From positions 2,820-14,657 of the forward strand of contig JAPLER010000133.1 in NCBI GenBank assembly GCA_026391115.1: a DNA stretch of 11,838 nt, read 5' to 3'. Positions 1 to 7,600 of the stretch are shown here, one piece after another. The first letter of the stretch is position 1; each line of letters begins with the position of its first letter. Source of the DNA: Bacteroidota bacterium (GTDB lineage: Bacteria; Bacteroidota; Bacteroidia; Chitinophagales; Chitinophagaceae). Made by a program: the position numbers and the translations under genes. The notes below the pieces were generated by a model. It saw only the letters and a program-made list of their open reading frames with translations. It searched no databases and was not told where the DNA came from.

Positions 1-2168
1 AAATTACAGGTACTACTAAAGACCAACGTGGTAGAAAGTTAATAGGCGTAAGCGTTTCTGTAAAAAACAGTTACGATGGTGGTATTAGCGACAGTAGCGG
101 TAACTTTAGTTTTAAAACTTTTGAAAAAGGAGAAGTTGTTGTAGAAGCTAAACTTATTGATTATAAAGGTGCTGAACAAAAAGTTACCATTGGTAAGGAA
201 ACTATTGTGCTTAATTTTATGTTGAAAGAAGAATTAAATGAACTTAAAGCTGTAACAGTTACAGCAGGTTCGTTTGAAGCTGGCGATAAAAAACGTGCTG
301 CTACAGTATTAAGTTCTATTGATATTGTAACTACAGCCAATGCCAATGGCGATATTACTGGTGCTTTAAAAACTTTGCCTGGAGCACAACAAGTAGGCGA
401 GCAAGAAGGCTTGTTTGTGCGTGGTGGTGCAGGCTATGAAACAAAACAATTTATTGATGGTAGTTATGTAAACAATCCATTTTTTAGTGGGGCAGAAAAC
501 ATCGCTACTCGTGGTCGTTTTTCACCATTTTTATTTAAGGGTACAGTGTTTAGTACAGGTGGTTATAGTGCATTATATGGCCAGGCGTTAAGTAGTGCAT
601 TAATACTAGAAAGTATTGATTTGCCTGAACGTTCAGAGGTTGATGCTTCTATTTCTACAGTGTTTGTAGGTGTTGGTACACAACATTTGGCTAAAGATAA
701 AAAGAGTAGTTATGGGTTTAATTATGGTTATACAAATGTGGGTTTATATTTTGGCTTGGTAAAACAAACGCCAGATTATTTTGCTGTACCAGCTTTTCAC
801 GCATTAGAAGGTAATTTTAGAATAAGAACCAAAAAAGGATTTTTAAAGTTTTATACTAGTCTCAACTCACAAGATTTAGGCTTAAGAAGACAAAATATTG
901 ATAGCCTTGATTTAAAGAATGCTTTTGGCTTAAAGAATACTAACTGGTACAATAACATTAGTTATAAACAAAGTTTTGGTAGCGGTTGGAAAATGAATCT
1001 TAGTGCAAGTTACAGCACCAATAAAGACGATATTTTTTCTCAAATACAAAATCAAAATAACCAATACACACCAACTGGTTTAAGTTATATTGATAACAGT
1101 AATTTTACTTTAAAGAATACAGTAAATGTATCGCAGTTAAAAGCTGTGTTTGATAAAAAGCTTACTGGCATTAGTGTCTTGCGTTTTGGTAGTGAGTATT
1201 GGCACACTTATAACAAAGGCATTTACAACAATTATTTGCAAACATTAAATGATGATTTTGCTGCTGCATTTGCCGAAACAGATTTGTATTTAACCAATGC
1301 TATTGCTGCGAAAATTGGTGCTCGTTACGAGTATTCATCCATTTTAAAACAACCCAATTTTGCACCACGTGTTTCAATAGCTTATAAAACAGGAAAAGAT
1401 GCACAAATGAGTGTAGCTTATGGCGAGTTTTATCAGAAACCAGAGAATAATATTTTAAATGTAGCTAAGTTAACAAATACCAATTTAGGCTATACCAAAG
1501 CCACACATTTTATTGCAAATTACTCTAAATCAAACTCATTTTATAATTTTAGAGTAGAAGCTTTTTATAAAAAGTATAACGACCTTGTAAAAACTTATCC
1601 TAATTACGACAACTCTGGAACTGGTTATGCACAAGGTGTTGAGCTATTTTGGAGAGACAAGAAAACGATTCAAAATCTGGATTACTGGATTAGTTATTCT
1701 TACTTGGATACAAAAAGAAACTTTAGTAATTATCCAACAGAATTGCAACCCACATTTGCAGCCAATCATACAGCAAGTTTTGTAGCAAAACGTTTTGTGG
1801 TAAAATGGAAAACAGGTTTCAATTTTACTTACAGTTATGCAACTGGTCGGCCTTATTATAATTTTCAAACAGACGTAAATAATAAATGGAGTATAGCAGA
1901 CCAAGGCAAAACCATTGATTATAATAGTGTTGGATTTAGTGTAAATTATTTGCCCAACCTTGGAAAGAAAAACACCAAAACATTTATTGTACTTGTGGCT
2001 AGTGTAACCAACTTGTTAAATCAAAAACAAATTTTTGGTTACAGTTATAATTACAATGGCAGTTATAAACAGCCTATTTTACCACCTGCACCACAGTTCT
2101 TTTTCTTGGGTTGCTTCTTAAGTTGGGGTGTAGATAGAAGTCAGGATGCAATAAATAATAACCTTTAA
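1..2168 (+). CDS. TonB-dependent outer-membrane receptor, 5' end outside window
   Basis: The reading frame is open from base 3 at the window edge, so the true start and signal peptide lie upstream; the ATG at 207 is internal. In order: a carboxypeptidase-regulatory-like beta-sandwich (about 3-225, with GVSVSVKN and DSSGNFSF), a TonB plug domain (about 240-640; TGALKTLPGAQQVGEQEG, FVRGGAGYETKQFIDG and YSALYGQALSSALILES are typical plug motifs), then a barrel of alternating aromatic strands to about 2130. Proteins of this family bind a ligand at the outer membrane and import it with TonB-ExbBD energy; the substrate cannot be told from sequence. No SusD partner follows, which argues against a polysaccharide-utilisation SusC. 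The last strand (FFFLGCFLSWG) is followed by about ten polar residues rather than ending on an aromatic, and a C/G-rich repeat begins right at the stop codon. Confidence 0.9.
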   Translation, partial: ITGTTKDQRGRKLIGVSVSVKNSYDGGISDSSGNFSFKTFEKGEVVVEAKLIDYKGAEQKVTIGKETIVLNFMLKEELNELKAVTVTAGSFEAGDKKRAATVLSSIDIVTTANANGDITGALKTLPGAQQVGEQEGLFVRGGAGYETKQFIDGSYVNNPFFSGAENIATRGRFSPFLFKGTVFSTGGYSALYGQALSSALILESIDLPERSEVDASISTVFVGVGTQHLAKDKKSSYGFNYGYTNVGLYFGLVKQTPDYFAVPAFHALEGNFRIRTKKGFLKFYTSLNSQDLGLRRQNIDSLDLKNAFGLKNTNWYNNISYKQSFGSGWKMNLSASYSTNKDDIFSQIQNQNNQYTPTGLSYIDNSNFTLKNTVNVSQLKAVFDKKLTGISVLRFGSEYWHTYNKGIYNNYLQTLNDDFAAAFAETDLYLTNAIAAKIGARYEYSSILKQPNFAPRVSIAYKTGKDAQMSVAYGEFYQKPENNILNVAKLTNTNLGYTKATHFIANYSKSNSFYNFRVEAFYKKYNDLVKTYPNYDNSGTGYAQGVELFWRDKKTIQNLDYWISYSYLDTKRNFSNYPTELQPTFAANHTASFVAKRFVVKWKTGFNFTYSYATGRPYYNFQTDVNNKWSIADQGKTIDYNSVGFSVNYLPNLGKKNTKTFIVLVASVTNLLNQKQIFGYSYNYNGSYKQPILPPAPQFFFLGCFLSWGVDRSQDAINNNL

Positions 2169-2188
2169 CCCCAACCCAAAAGGGAGTT
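2169..2188 (+). repeat. Copy A of C/G-rich interspersed repeat, degenerate
   Basis: The sequence begins directly after the receptor stop codon and reads CCCCAACCC, AAAA, GGGAGTT. It is a shortened version of the repeat seen cleanly at 9755-9775 (CCCCTAACCCCT followed by AAAGGGGAA). The CCC/GGG pair and outer TTAAC/GTTAA (2165-2169 and 2186-2190) can form a small hairpin. What follows is A-rich, not T-rich, so it is not a good intrinsic terminator for the receptor gene. Confidence 0.6.
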
Positions 2189-2237
2189 AAAAAATGATTA
2201 TTAATTATTGATTATTTAATTTTATGTATCAGTTACC

Positions 2238-2245
2238 TATTTTTG
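2238..2245 (+). promoter_or_regulatory. Candidate -7 box (TATTTTTG) for the 2307 gene
   Basis: This is an exact match to the Bacteroidota -7 consensus TAnnTTTG, 61 nt upstream of the ATG at 2307. A TTG at 2208-2210 is farther upstream than the usual 17-23 nt spacing, so the -33 element is poor. If used, the transcript's 5' leader would include repeat copy B. Confidence 0.4.
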
Positions 2246-2274
2246 TTAAAACAAATTAAACAAGTCCTCTGTAA

Positions 2275-2295
2275 TTCTCCTCTAAGGGTCAGGGG
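2275..2295 (-). repeat. Copy B of C/G-rich repeat, inverted, next to a start codon
   Basis: Read on the minus strand it aligns without gaps to the copy at 9755-9775, with 17 of 21 positions identical; all four differences are transitions. It lies in the opposite orientation to copy A and ends 11 nt before the ATG at 2307, where a ribosome would load. The partly self-complementary arms could fold in the 5' leader. Confidence 0.65.
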
Positions 2296-2306
2296 CAAAT
2301 TTTATT

Positions 2307-2942
2307 ATGAAAAAAGTAATTATCCTCTCTTTTGTGTTAGTGAACACAGTATTTGCAGCATTTAGCCAAAGCGAAAAATTTACAGCTGCAATGACAAGTG
2401 CTTTAGACGAAATGAAAGCAGCAAAAACAGCTGAAGAAAATGCAACTGTTGCAGCAAAATTTGAACGTATTGGTGATGCCGAAAAAACACAATGGTTGCC
2501 TTATTATTATGCAGCTTTAATTAAGACAAATGCAGCACGCAATGCAAAGGCTGATGTTGATAAACTTTGTGATGATGCCAAAGCAACTTTAGACAAAGCA
2601 GAAGCCAATTCAAAAGACAATAGCGAAATCTATGTTATTAAAGCAATGATAGCTTATGCAAAAATGGGTGTTGATCCTCAAAATCGTTGGATGCAATATG
2701 GTGCAGAAGCTAATACCAATTTGGAAGCTGCAAAAAAAGCTGATGCAACCAATCCTAGAGTTGCGATGTTGCAAGCTACTTCTTTATTTTATATGCCAGA
2801 ACAATTTGGTGGCGGCTGTTCTACAGCAAAGCCAGTGGCTGAACAAGCTAATAAAATGTTTGCTGATTTTAAACCAGCATCTCCTATTCATCCAACTTGG
2901 GGTAAAGAAATGGTTGATATGATGTTAAGTAATTGTAAATAG
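2307..2942 (+). CDS. Secreted helical, probably TPR-like protein of unknown function
   Basis: This encodes 211 residues. An N-terminal signal peptide is clear (MKK, hydrophobic stretch IILSFVLVNTVFAAF, cleavage likely near the SQS that follows), so the mature protein is exported, probably to the periplasm. The rest is rich in Ala, Lys and Glu and reads as successive amphipathic helices (KADVDKLCDDAKATLDKAEA, EIYVIKAMIAYAKMGVD, GAEANTNLEAAKKADATNP). The last resembles the second half of a TPR unit. A Cys pair is possible between the GGGCS segment (about residue 169) and the C-terminal SNCK. I recognise no catalytic motif. It follows the receptor gene by 138 bp on the same strand, so a functional link is possible, but the gap has its own candidate promoter. 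It is a conserved-looking hypothetical protein; any specific role would be a guess. Confidence 0.8.
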   Translation: MKKVIILSFVLVNTVFAAFSQSEKFTAAMTSALDEMKAAKTAEENATVAAKFERIGDAEKTQWLPYYYAALIKTNAARNAKADVDKLCDDAKATLDKAEANSKDNSEIYVIKAMIAYAKMGVDPQNRWMQYGAEANTNLEAAKKADATNPRVAMLQATSLFYMPEQFGGGCSTAKPVAEQANKMFADFKPASPIHPTWGKEMVDMMLSNCK

Positions 2943-2965
2943 TATAATACTGCATATTTCTGATC

Positions 2966-3006
2966 AATAAATAAGGCACTTAGTTCAACTAAGTGCCTTA
3001 TTTATT
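2966..3006. terminator. Bidirectional intrinsic terminator, 18-bp perfect stem
   Basis: The arms at 2966-2983 and 2989-3006 are perfectly complementary (core AAGGCACTTAG / CTAAGTGCCTT) around the 5-nt loop TTCAA. A/T runs at the stem base give a U-rich tail in either direction. It lies 23 bp after the stop at 2942 and 22 bp beyond the stop of the convergent gene at 3029, exactly where a shared terminator is needed. Confidence 0.9.
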
Positions 3007-3028
3007 TGTATTATTTTCTAAGTGACTG

Positions 3029-5644
3029 TTATGGCATCATATCCATTCCACCACCTTCGGCTTTTGTATTTTTACGTTTAAATAAAGTTAAATCTGCTTT
3101 GCCAAATCTGTAGCTAAAATTTAAACGCAATACTTGCGGGTCTCTAAATTTATCTGTTGTTTGATAGAAGTAATATGCATTTGCTTCGGTTTGCCTTCTC
3201 ATTCTAAACACATCATTCATACTTAAGTTAATGCTACCACTTTGTCCATTTTTCCAGGTCCATTCTTTTCTAAGAGCAATATCCACATCAAAATATCTTG
3301 GAAGAATATAACCTTGTGCCAATGTTTGTGCACCACCACCAAACATTCCACCACCACGCATTCCACCACCACCTTGCCCTTGTGGTAAAATAGATTTGCT
3401 TCTAAAGTCCCAGTTAATTTGAAAACTCCAACCTTTACTCCATTTAAAAGTTGAGTTTAATTTGCCAAACCAGCTTACCAAATTATTGTCAATGCTTTGA
3501 TTAGGTATTGTAGCATTAATTTGAGCATTATAAATATTAAAATTCATCATCAAATCCCACCATTTAGTAATCGGCATTTTGGTAGTTAATTCCACACCAT
3601 AACTATAACTTGTATTGGCATTAATAAAACTACCATAATATAGGCTATCTCCTAGTTTATTGCTTAATCTGTTGTAGTCTTTATAAATATAGTTTGTAAT
3701 TAAATTACTGCTATGTTTAAAATAAACAGAAGCTAAAAAGTTAGAAGCTTTTTTATAAGCATTGTTGTAGCTTAATTCAAATGAGTGTGTAAACTCTGGA
3801 ATTAAATTGGCATTTCCAACTGTTGGGTTTTGTGGGTCGCTAAAATCATAACTTGGTAATAGTTGAAAAAAGTTGGGACGATTAACCCTGCGAGAATAAT
3901 TCAATTGCAAGTCTTCTTTATCGGTTAACTTATTCGTAATGAAAACACTTGGAAATAAACTAATGGCATATTTAATATTGAAACTTGTAGAGTCTGCACC
4001 AGCAAGTGTTTGCAAGGTGCCTGTGTAATTACTGCTTTCTGCACGAAGTCCCAATTGATAACTTGTTTTATTGCGTTTAAAGCTATAAGTAGTGTAAGCA
4101 GCATATACATTATCATCAAACTTATATCTAACACTTGCTTTATTGATTTGAGTGCCATTAATAGACTGATAACTTTCTGTTTCAAAGTTTCTATTGGCAC
4201 TACGCAAGCCAGCTTCTAGTTTACTATTATCTGTTAATTGATTTTCATAATCTAGTTGAGAAGTTAAAAATTTATTCAACCCTCTACCATCTGTTGATTG
4301 TAAAAAATTACTAGTAGTATTTTGATAGCTTGAACTATTATTAGATAGCCTATCGCTTTTGCTATAGTTATAATTCATATCTGCACTAAGACTATGACCT
4401 GCTTTTTCAAAATTGTGCTTGTAGCTTAATTGTAAGCCAGAATTTCTCATATTGAAATTGCTTAATGTGCTTCTTGTATAGTTGGCATATTTTGAACTGG
4501 TAATAGACGAATCTATATTTTGAAAACCATCATTATCAAATTGTCCTCTTTGTAAACTACCATTTAAAGTAAATGTATTTCTGTTGTCCACAAAATAATC
4601 TAGTCCACCTCTAAAAAACATAAAGTAGCCATTGTTGGTAGCGTCTTCTACCGAGTTGACTAATGTATCTGGTGTAGTAAATATTTTTGTATAGGCAGAG
4701 TTGGTGGAGATTGATTTTCTTTGATTATAATTACCACTTAACGAGAAGTTGATTTTGTTTTGGCGAATGTTAATATCACCTCCAGCATTTATTTTAGCTC
4801 TACTATCTATCCCTGCTCTTACATTACCATTGTAGCCATTCTTTTTATTTTTCTTCAACACAATATTTAAAATACCTGCATTGCCGCCACTAGCATCATA
4901 CTTGGCACTTGGGTTGGTTATAATTTCTACTTTGTCAATAATATCAACAGGTATTTGGTCAAGGGTTAAAGTGGTAGGTCTGCCATCAATAAAAATAGTG
5001 GGTGTTGCTTTTTTTATGATTCGGTGACCATCGATATCTACACTCAGACTTGGAATACTTTTCATTAATTCGGCAGCAGTTTGTCCTGCACTCACCAGGT
5101 TTTTATCTACATTGAAAATCTTTCTGTCAATGCCTAGTTCAAATTGTTGTTTGGCTGTAGATGTAATCACTACTGCATCCATAGTACTGGCATCTTGTTC
5201 CATTTTAAGATTACCCAAATCTTTATCTGCCAATGCCATCATTTGTTGCATATCTGGTGCTTGGCCTGGTTGTGGCATTTTTATGCCAAACGAAATTTGT
5301 TTTTCAAATAACTTATAACCAACAGCAGTAGCTTTAAATTTATAGTTGCCAAATAGTATCAATCCTTCTAAACTAAAATCACCATTGTGTTCGGTAATAA
5401 TGGTTTTTAAAATGGCTTCTTTCATTTGTTTGGCAACAGTATCAAACTTATTACCTCTTAACTGTATTGTAACACCATCAATGCCTTTGCCAGTTTTACT
5501 ATCAATTATTTTTCCATAAAAACGACCAATATTCATTTGCCCATTACCTCTTCCTCCTGCTCTGTTAAAACCTCCTCCTGTTGGTTGTGCAAAAACACTA
5601 GTGGCAATTACAGCTAGCAGGGCTAATAAACTTATTTTCTTCAT
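3029..5644 (-). CDS. TonB-receptor-like outer-membrane beta-barrel protein
   Basis: This encodes 871 residues from the ATG at 5644. I preferred that start over the in-frame ATG at 5686 because it gives a clean signal peptide (MKKISLLALLAVIATSVFAQ) and leaves room for a promoter-like CAAATTTG 17 nt upstream. In order: signal peptide (1-20), Gly-rich linker (21-38), carboxypeptidase-regulatory-like domain (about 40-125), a Gln/Met-rich spacer (about 123-150), a plug-like domain (about 165-265; ELMKSIPSLSVDIDG, PTIFIDGRPTTLTLDQIP, DKVEIITNPSAKYDASGG), then a long barrel ending FSYRFG. This is the architecture of the 'outer membrane beta-barrel family protein' group (OMP_b-brl_3 type). Its cargo is generally unknown, and transport versus sensing is not decided. 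Odd points: a run of Gly with Met (GGGGMRGGGMFGGG, about 756-769) inside the barrel and a Gly/Met-rich tail (GGGMDMMP) after the last strand. It stands alone, divergent from nadB. Confidence 0.9.
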   Translation of the reverse strand: MKKISLLALLAVIATSVFAQPTGGGFNRAGGRGNGQMNIGRFYGKIIDSKTGKGIDGVTIQLRGNKFDTVAKQMKEAILKTIITEHNGDFSLEGLILFGNYKFKATAVGYKLFEKQISFGIKMPQPGQAPDMQQMMALADKDLGNLKMEQDASTMDAVVITSTAKQQFELGIDRKIFNVDKNLVSAGQTAAELMKSIPSLSVDIDGHRIIKKATPTIFIDGRPTTLTLDQIPVDIIDKVEIITNPSAKYDASGGNAGILNIVLKKNKKNGYNGNVRAGIDSRAKINAGGDINIRQNKINFSLSGNYNQRKSISTNSAYTKIFTTPDTLVNSVEDATNNGYFMFFRGGLDYFVDNRNTFTLNGSLQRGQFDNDGFQNIDSSITSSKYANYTRSTLSNFNMRNSGLQLSYKHNFEKAGHSLSADMNYNYSKSDRLSNNSSSYQNTTSNFLQSTDGRGLNKFLTSQLDYENQLTDNSKLEAGLRSANRNFETESYQSINGTQINKASVRYKFDDNVYAAYTTYSFKRNKTSYQLGLRAESSNYTGTLQTLAGADSTSFNIKYAISLFPSVFITNKLTDKEDLQLNYSRRVNRPNFFQLLPSYDFSDPQNPTVGNANLIPEFTHSFELSYNNAYKKASNFLASVYFKHSSNLITNYIYKDYNRLSNKLGDSLYYGSFINANTSYSYGVELTTKMPITKWWDLMMNFNIYNAQINATIPNQSIDNNLVSWFGKLNSTFKWSKGWSFQINWDFRSKSILPQGQGGGGMRGGGMFGGGAQTLAQGYILPRYFDVDIALRKEWTWKNGQSGSINLSMNDVFRMRRQTEANAYYFYQTTDKFRDPQVLRLNFSYRFGKADLTLFKRKNTKAEGGGMDMMP

Positions 5645-5661
5645 TGTATTATGTTGTTTAA

Positions 5662-5669
5662 CAAATTTG
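5662..5669 (-). promoter_or_regulatory. Candidate -7 box (CAAATTTG) for the beta-barrel gene
   Basis: The box matches TAnnTTTG at 5 of the 6 fixed positions and lies 17 nt before the chosen ATG at 5644, a spacing like that of the other candidate boxes here. The nearest TTTG upstream is only about 14 nt away, so the -33 element is not convincing. A better -7 match (TACATTTG, 5738-5745) lies farther upstream. Confidence 0.35.
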
Positions 5670-5736
5670 ACTAATTGGTTATCCAAAAACCTTATTTATA
5701 GTATAAATGGTTGATGAGGGTTGTCAATGGTTGGCG

Positions 5737-5750
5737 GCAAATGTATTTGC
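5737..5750. promoter_or_regulatory. Operator-like palindrome overlapping a TACATTTG box
   Basis: GCAAAT and ATTTGC form a perfect 6-bp inverted repeat around a 2-bp centre in the divergent region between the beta-barrel gene and nadB. The minus strand of the same segment contains TACATTTG (5738-5745), an exact TAnnTTTG match pointing at the beta-barrel gene. It could be an operator or simply a promoter-derived coincidence. The rest of the 261-bp gap (5645-5905) shows only AT-rich sequence and the two other candidate -7 boxes. Confidence 0.3.
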
Positions 5751-5881
5751 AATTTTTTTAGAATTGAATATGTATTTGATACTATTTTGGGAATGATAAG
5801 TGATTAGCTAATAAATAATATCGCTTAAATGCATTATTAAGTTTATTACCTCAATTCGAAAAACCATTCAAGAATTCGTCT

Positions 5882-5889
5882 CATCTTTG
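5882..5889 (+). promoter_or_regulatory. Candidate -7 box (CATCTTTG) for nadB
   Basis: This matches TAnnTTTG at all fixed positions except the first, 16 nt upstream of the nadB ATG. Nothing better lies closer to the gene, and the upstream -33 match is weak. Confidence 0.35.
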
Positions 5890-5905
5890 TTTAACAAATT
5901 ATTAT

Positions 5906-7510
5906 ATGCAAACAGATTTTTTAGTGATTGGTAGTGGTATTGCAGGATTAACTTTTGCTATTAAAACAGCCAAACATTTTCCTGATAAAAAAGTAACGGT
6001 TATTACCAAAACTCAAAGCGATGAAACCAATACCAAATATGCACAAGGTGGTATTGCAGGTGTATGGGATGAAAATAAAGATAGTTTTGAAAAACACATT
6101 AATGATACACTTATTGCTGGAGATGGGTTGTGCGATAATGCTATTGTTGAAATAGTAGTAAAAGAAGGACCTGAGCGAATTAAAGAGTTGATTAACTATG
6201 GTGCTAGTTTTGATAAACAAGAAAATGGCGAATATGCTTTAGGCAAAGAAGGTGGACATAGTGAATTTAGAATACTGCATCATAAAGATGTTACAGGTAA
6301 AGAAATGGAAAGAGCATTGCTGCACGAAATTGCCACTTTAAGTAATGTAGAAATTGTGAGTCATTGTTTTGTAGTTGATTTAATCACACAGCATCATTTG
6401 GGGTATTTGGTTACAAAATCTACACACAATATTACTTGTTTTGGAGTTTATGTATTGAACTTAAATTCTAATCAAATAGAAAAAATATTAAGCCATACTA
6501 CATTGCTTGCTACAGGTGGTTGTGGTCAAGCATATAGAACAACAACTAATCCTAAAATTGCAACTGGAGATGGCGTAGCAATGGTGTATAGAGCAAAAGG
6601 TAGAATTGAAAATATGGAGTTTATTCAGTTTCACCCAACAGCTTTATACGAGCCTGGTGTATCGCCAAGTTTTTTAATTACAGAAGCTGTGCGTGGCGAT
6701 GGTGGTATTTTACGCAATAAAGATGGTGAGGCTTTTATGGAAAAATATGATGCACGTAAAGACCTTGCACCACGTGATATTGTTGCAAGAGCCATAGATA
6801 ATGAAATGAAAAAAGCAGGAACAGAATGTGTGTATTTAGACTGCAGGCATTTTGATAAAGAAAAATTCATTCATCATTTCCCCAATATTTATGGAAAATG
6901 TTTAAGCATTGGTATTGATGTGATGCAACACTTAATTCCAGTTGCACCTGCTGCACATTATAGTTGTGGTGGCATTCAAACAAATGAGTATGCACAAACA
7001 TCTATTACAAATCTATATGCTTGTGGAGAGTGTGCCAGTACAGGCTTGCATGGTGCCAATCGTTTAGCTAGTAATAGCTTGCTTGAAGCTATGGTATTTG
7101 CACACAGAGCGTTTGAAAACATAAAAGAGCAAAATAAAAACACCCCTAACCCCTCCATAGAAGGGGAAGTGCCTGATTGGAATGCACTAGGCACAAGTGA
7201 CCCAAGAGAAATGATTTTAATAACACAAAGCCTTAAAGAGTTGCAAAGTATAATGAGTGATTATGTGGGTATTGTAAGAACAGATGTGCGTTTAGAACGT
7301 GCTATGAAAAGACTGGATTTATTATTTACAGAAACTGAAGAATTATACAGAACCACAAAAGTATCTCCACAACTTTGTGAGCTAAGAAACTTAATTACAG
7401 TAGGATATTTGATTGTGAAAGGAGCGGAGTTTAGAAAAGAAAGCAGGGGATTACATTACAATACAGATCATCTCGAAAAAAGTAAATTATTGCAGGATAT
7501 TGTGTTGTAA
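5906..7510 (+). CDS. nadB: L-aspartate oxidase (NadB), FAD flavoenzyme
   Basis: This encodes 534 residues, close to the 540 of the E. coli enzyme. It oxidises L-aspartate to iminoaspartate in the cytoplasm, which quinolinate synthase (NadA) condenses with dihydroxyacetone phosphate in de novo NAD synthesis. Visible motifs: N-terminal FAD dinucleotide fold (VIGSGIAGLTFA, 7-18), TNTKYAQGGIAG (41-52), the substrate loop KEGGHSEFRILHHKD (114-128), LATGGCGQAYRTTTNP (201-216), FIQFHPTA with His243, APRDIVARA with Arg290, AAHYSCGGI with His351, and HGANRLASNSLLEA with Arg386. These sit at nearly the same numbers as the E. coli active-site residues and separate it from the related fumarate reductase/succinate dehydrogenase flavoproteins. 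The C-terminal helical domain runs from about 430. Odd: residues 413-421 (TPNPSIEGE) are encoded by an interspersed repeat copy lying in the linker before that domain. nadA and nadC are not adjacent. Confidence 0.97.
   Translation: MQTDFLVIGSGIAGLTFAIKTAKHFPDKKVTVITKTQSDETNTKYAQGGIAGVWDENKDSFEKHINDTLIAGDGLCDNAIVEIVVKEGPERIKELINYGASFDKQENGEYALGKEGGHSEFRILHHKDVTGKEMERALLHEIATLSNVEIVSHCFVVDLITQHHLGYLVTKSTHNITCFGVYVLNLNSNQIEKILSHTTLLATGGCGQAYRTTTNPKIATGDGVAMVYRAKGRIENMEFIQFHPTALYEPGVSPSFLITEAVRGDGGILRNKDGEAFMEKYDARKDLAPRDIVARAIDNEMKKAGTECVYLDCRHFDKEKFIHHFPNIYGKCLSIGIDVMQHLIPVAPAAHYSCGGIQTNEYAQTSITNLYACGECASTGLHGANRLASNSLLEAMVFAHRAFENIKEQNKNTPNPSIEGEVPDWNALGTSDPREMILITQSLKELQSIMSDYVGIVRTDVRLERAMKRLDLLFTETEELYRTTKVSPQLCELRNLITVGYLIVKGAEFRKESRGLHYNTDHLEKSKLLQDIVL
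7143..7168 (+). repeat. Copy C of C/G-rich repeat, translated inside nadB
   Basis: The sequence is CCCCTAACCCCT, a short spacer CCATAG, then AAGGGGAA. Both arms equal those of the intergenic copy at 9755-9775, with only a longer spacer. It is read in frame as TPNPSIEGE, residues 413-421 of NadB, between the active-site half and the C-terminal helical domain. Its C/G-rich run contrasts with the AT-rich coding sequence around it. Confidence 0.85.
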
Positions 7511-7577
7511 TAATTAATAATTAAAGATTTATTTTTATAGACTTTTAACTATAACCTTTTAACCAACTAATTGGCAG

Positions 7578-7585
7578 TATTTTTG
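7578..7585 (+). promoter_or_regulatory. Candidate -7 box (TATTTTTG) for the DUF5103 gene
   Basis: Exact TAnnTTTG match 15 nt before the ATG at 7601; a T-rich TTTT at 7557-7560 sits where a -33 TTTG would be. This suggests the gene is transcribed from its own promoter rather than only by read-through from nadB. Confidence 0.5.
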
Positions 7586-7600
7586 AAACTTAACTTCAAT

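Noticed and set aside
207..209. ATG at 207 as the start of the receptor gene
   Set aside because: The frame is open back to the window edge and the upstream codons encode a carboxypeptidase-like domain, so this Met is internal.
2165..2190. Hairpin after the receptor as an intrinsic terminator
   Set aside because: The stem is short and followed by A-rich rather than T-rich sequence; it is better explained as a repeat copy.
2656..2922. Second plus-strand frame inside the secreted-protein gene
   Set aside because: It is an out-of-frame shadow; the main frame has a signal peptide and coherent helical composition, and the shadow resembles no family.
4010..4219. Open frames antisense or out of frame within the beta-barrel gene and elsewhere
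   Set aside because: They are fully covered by genes of clear families, with no start context or recognisable protein features.
5645..5686. Longer start for the beta-barrel protein (in-frame ATG at 5686)
   Set aside because: It would put 14 polar residues before an otherwise perfect signal peptide and would place the coding region over the candidate -7 box.
7571..7600. TTG start ten codons upstream for the DUF5103 gene
   Set aside because: The ATG at 7601 directly begins a standard signal peptide, and the upstream codons overlap an exact TAnnTTTG box.
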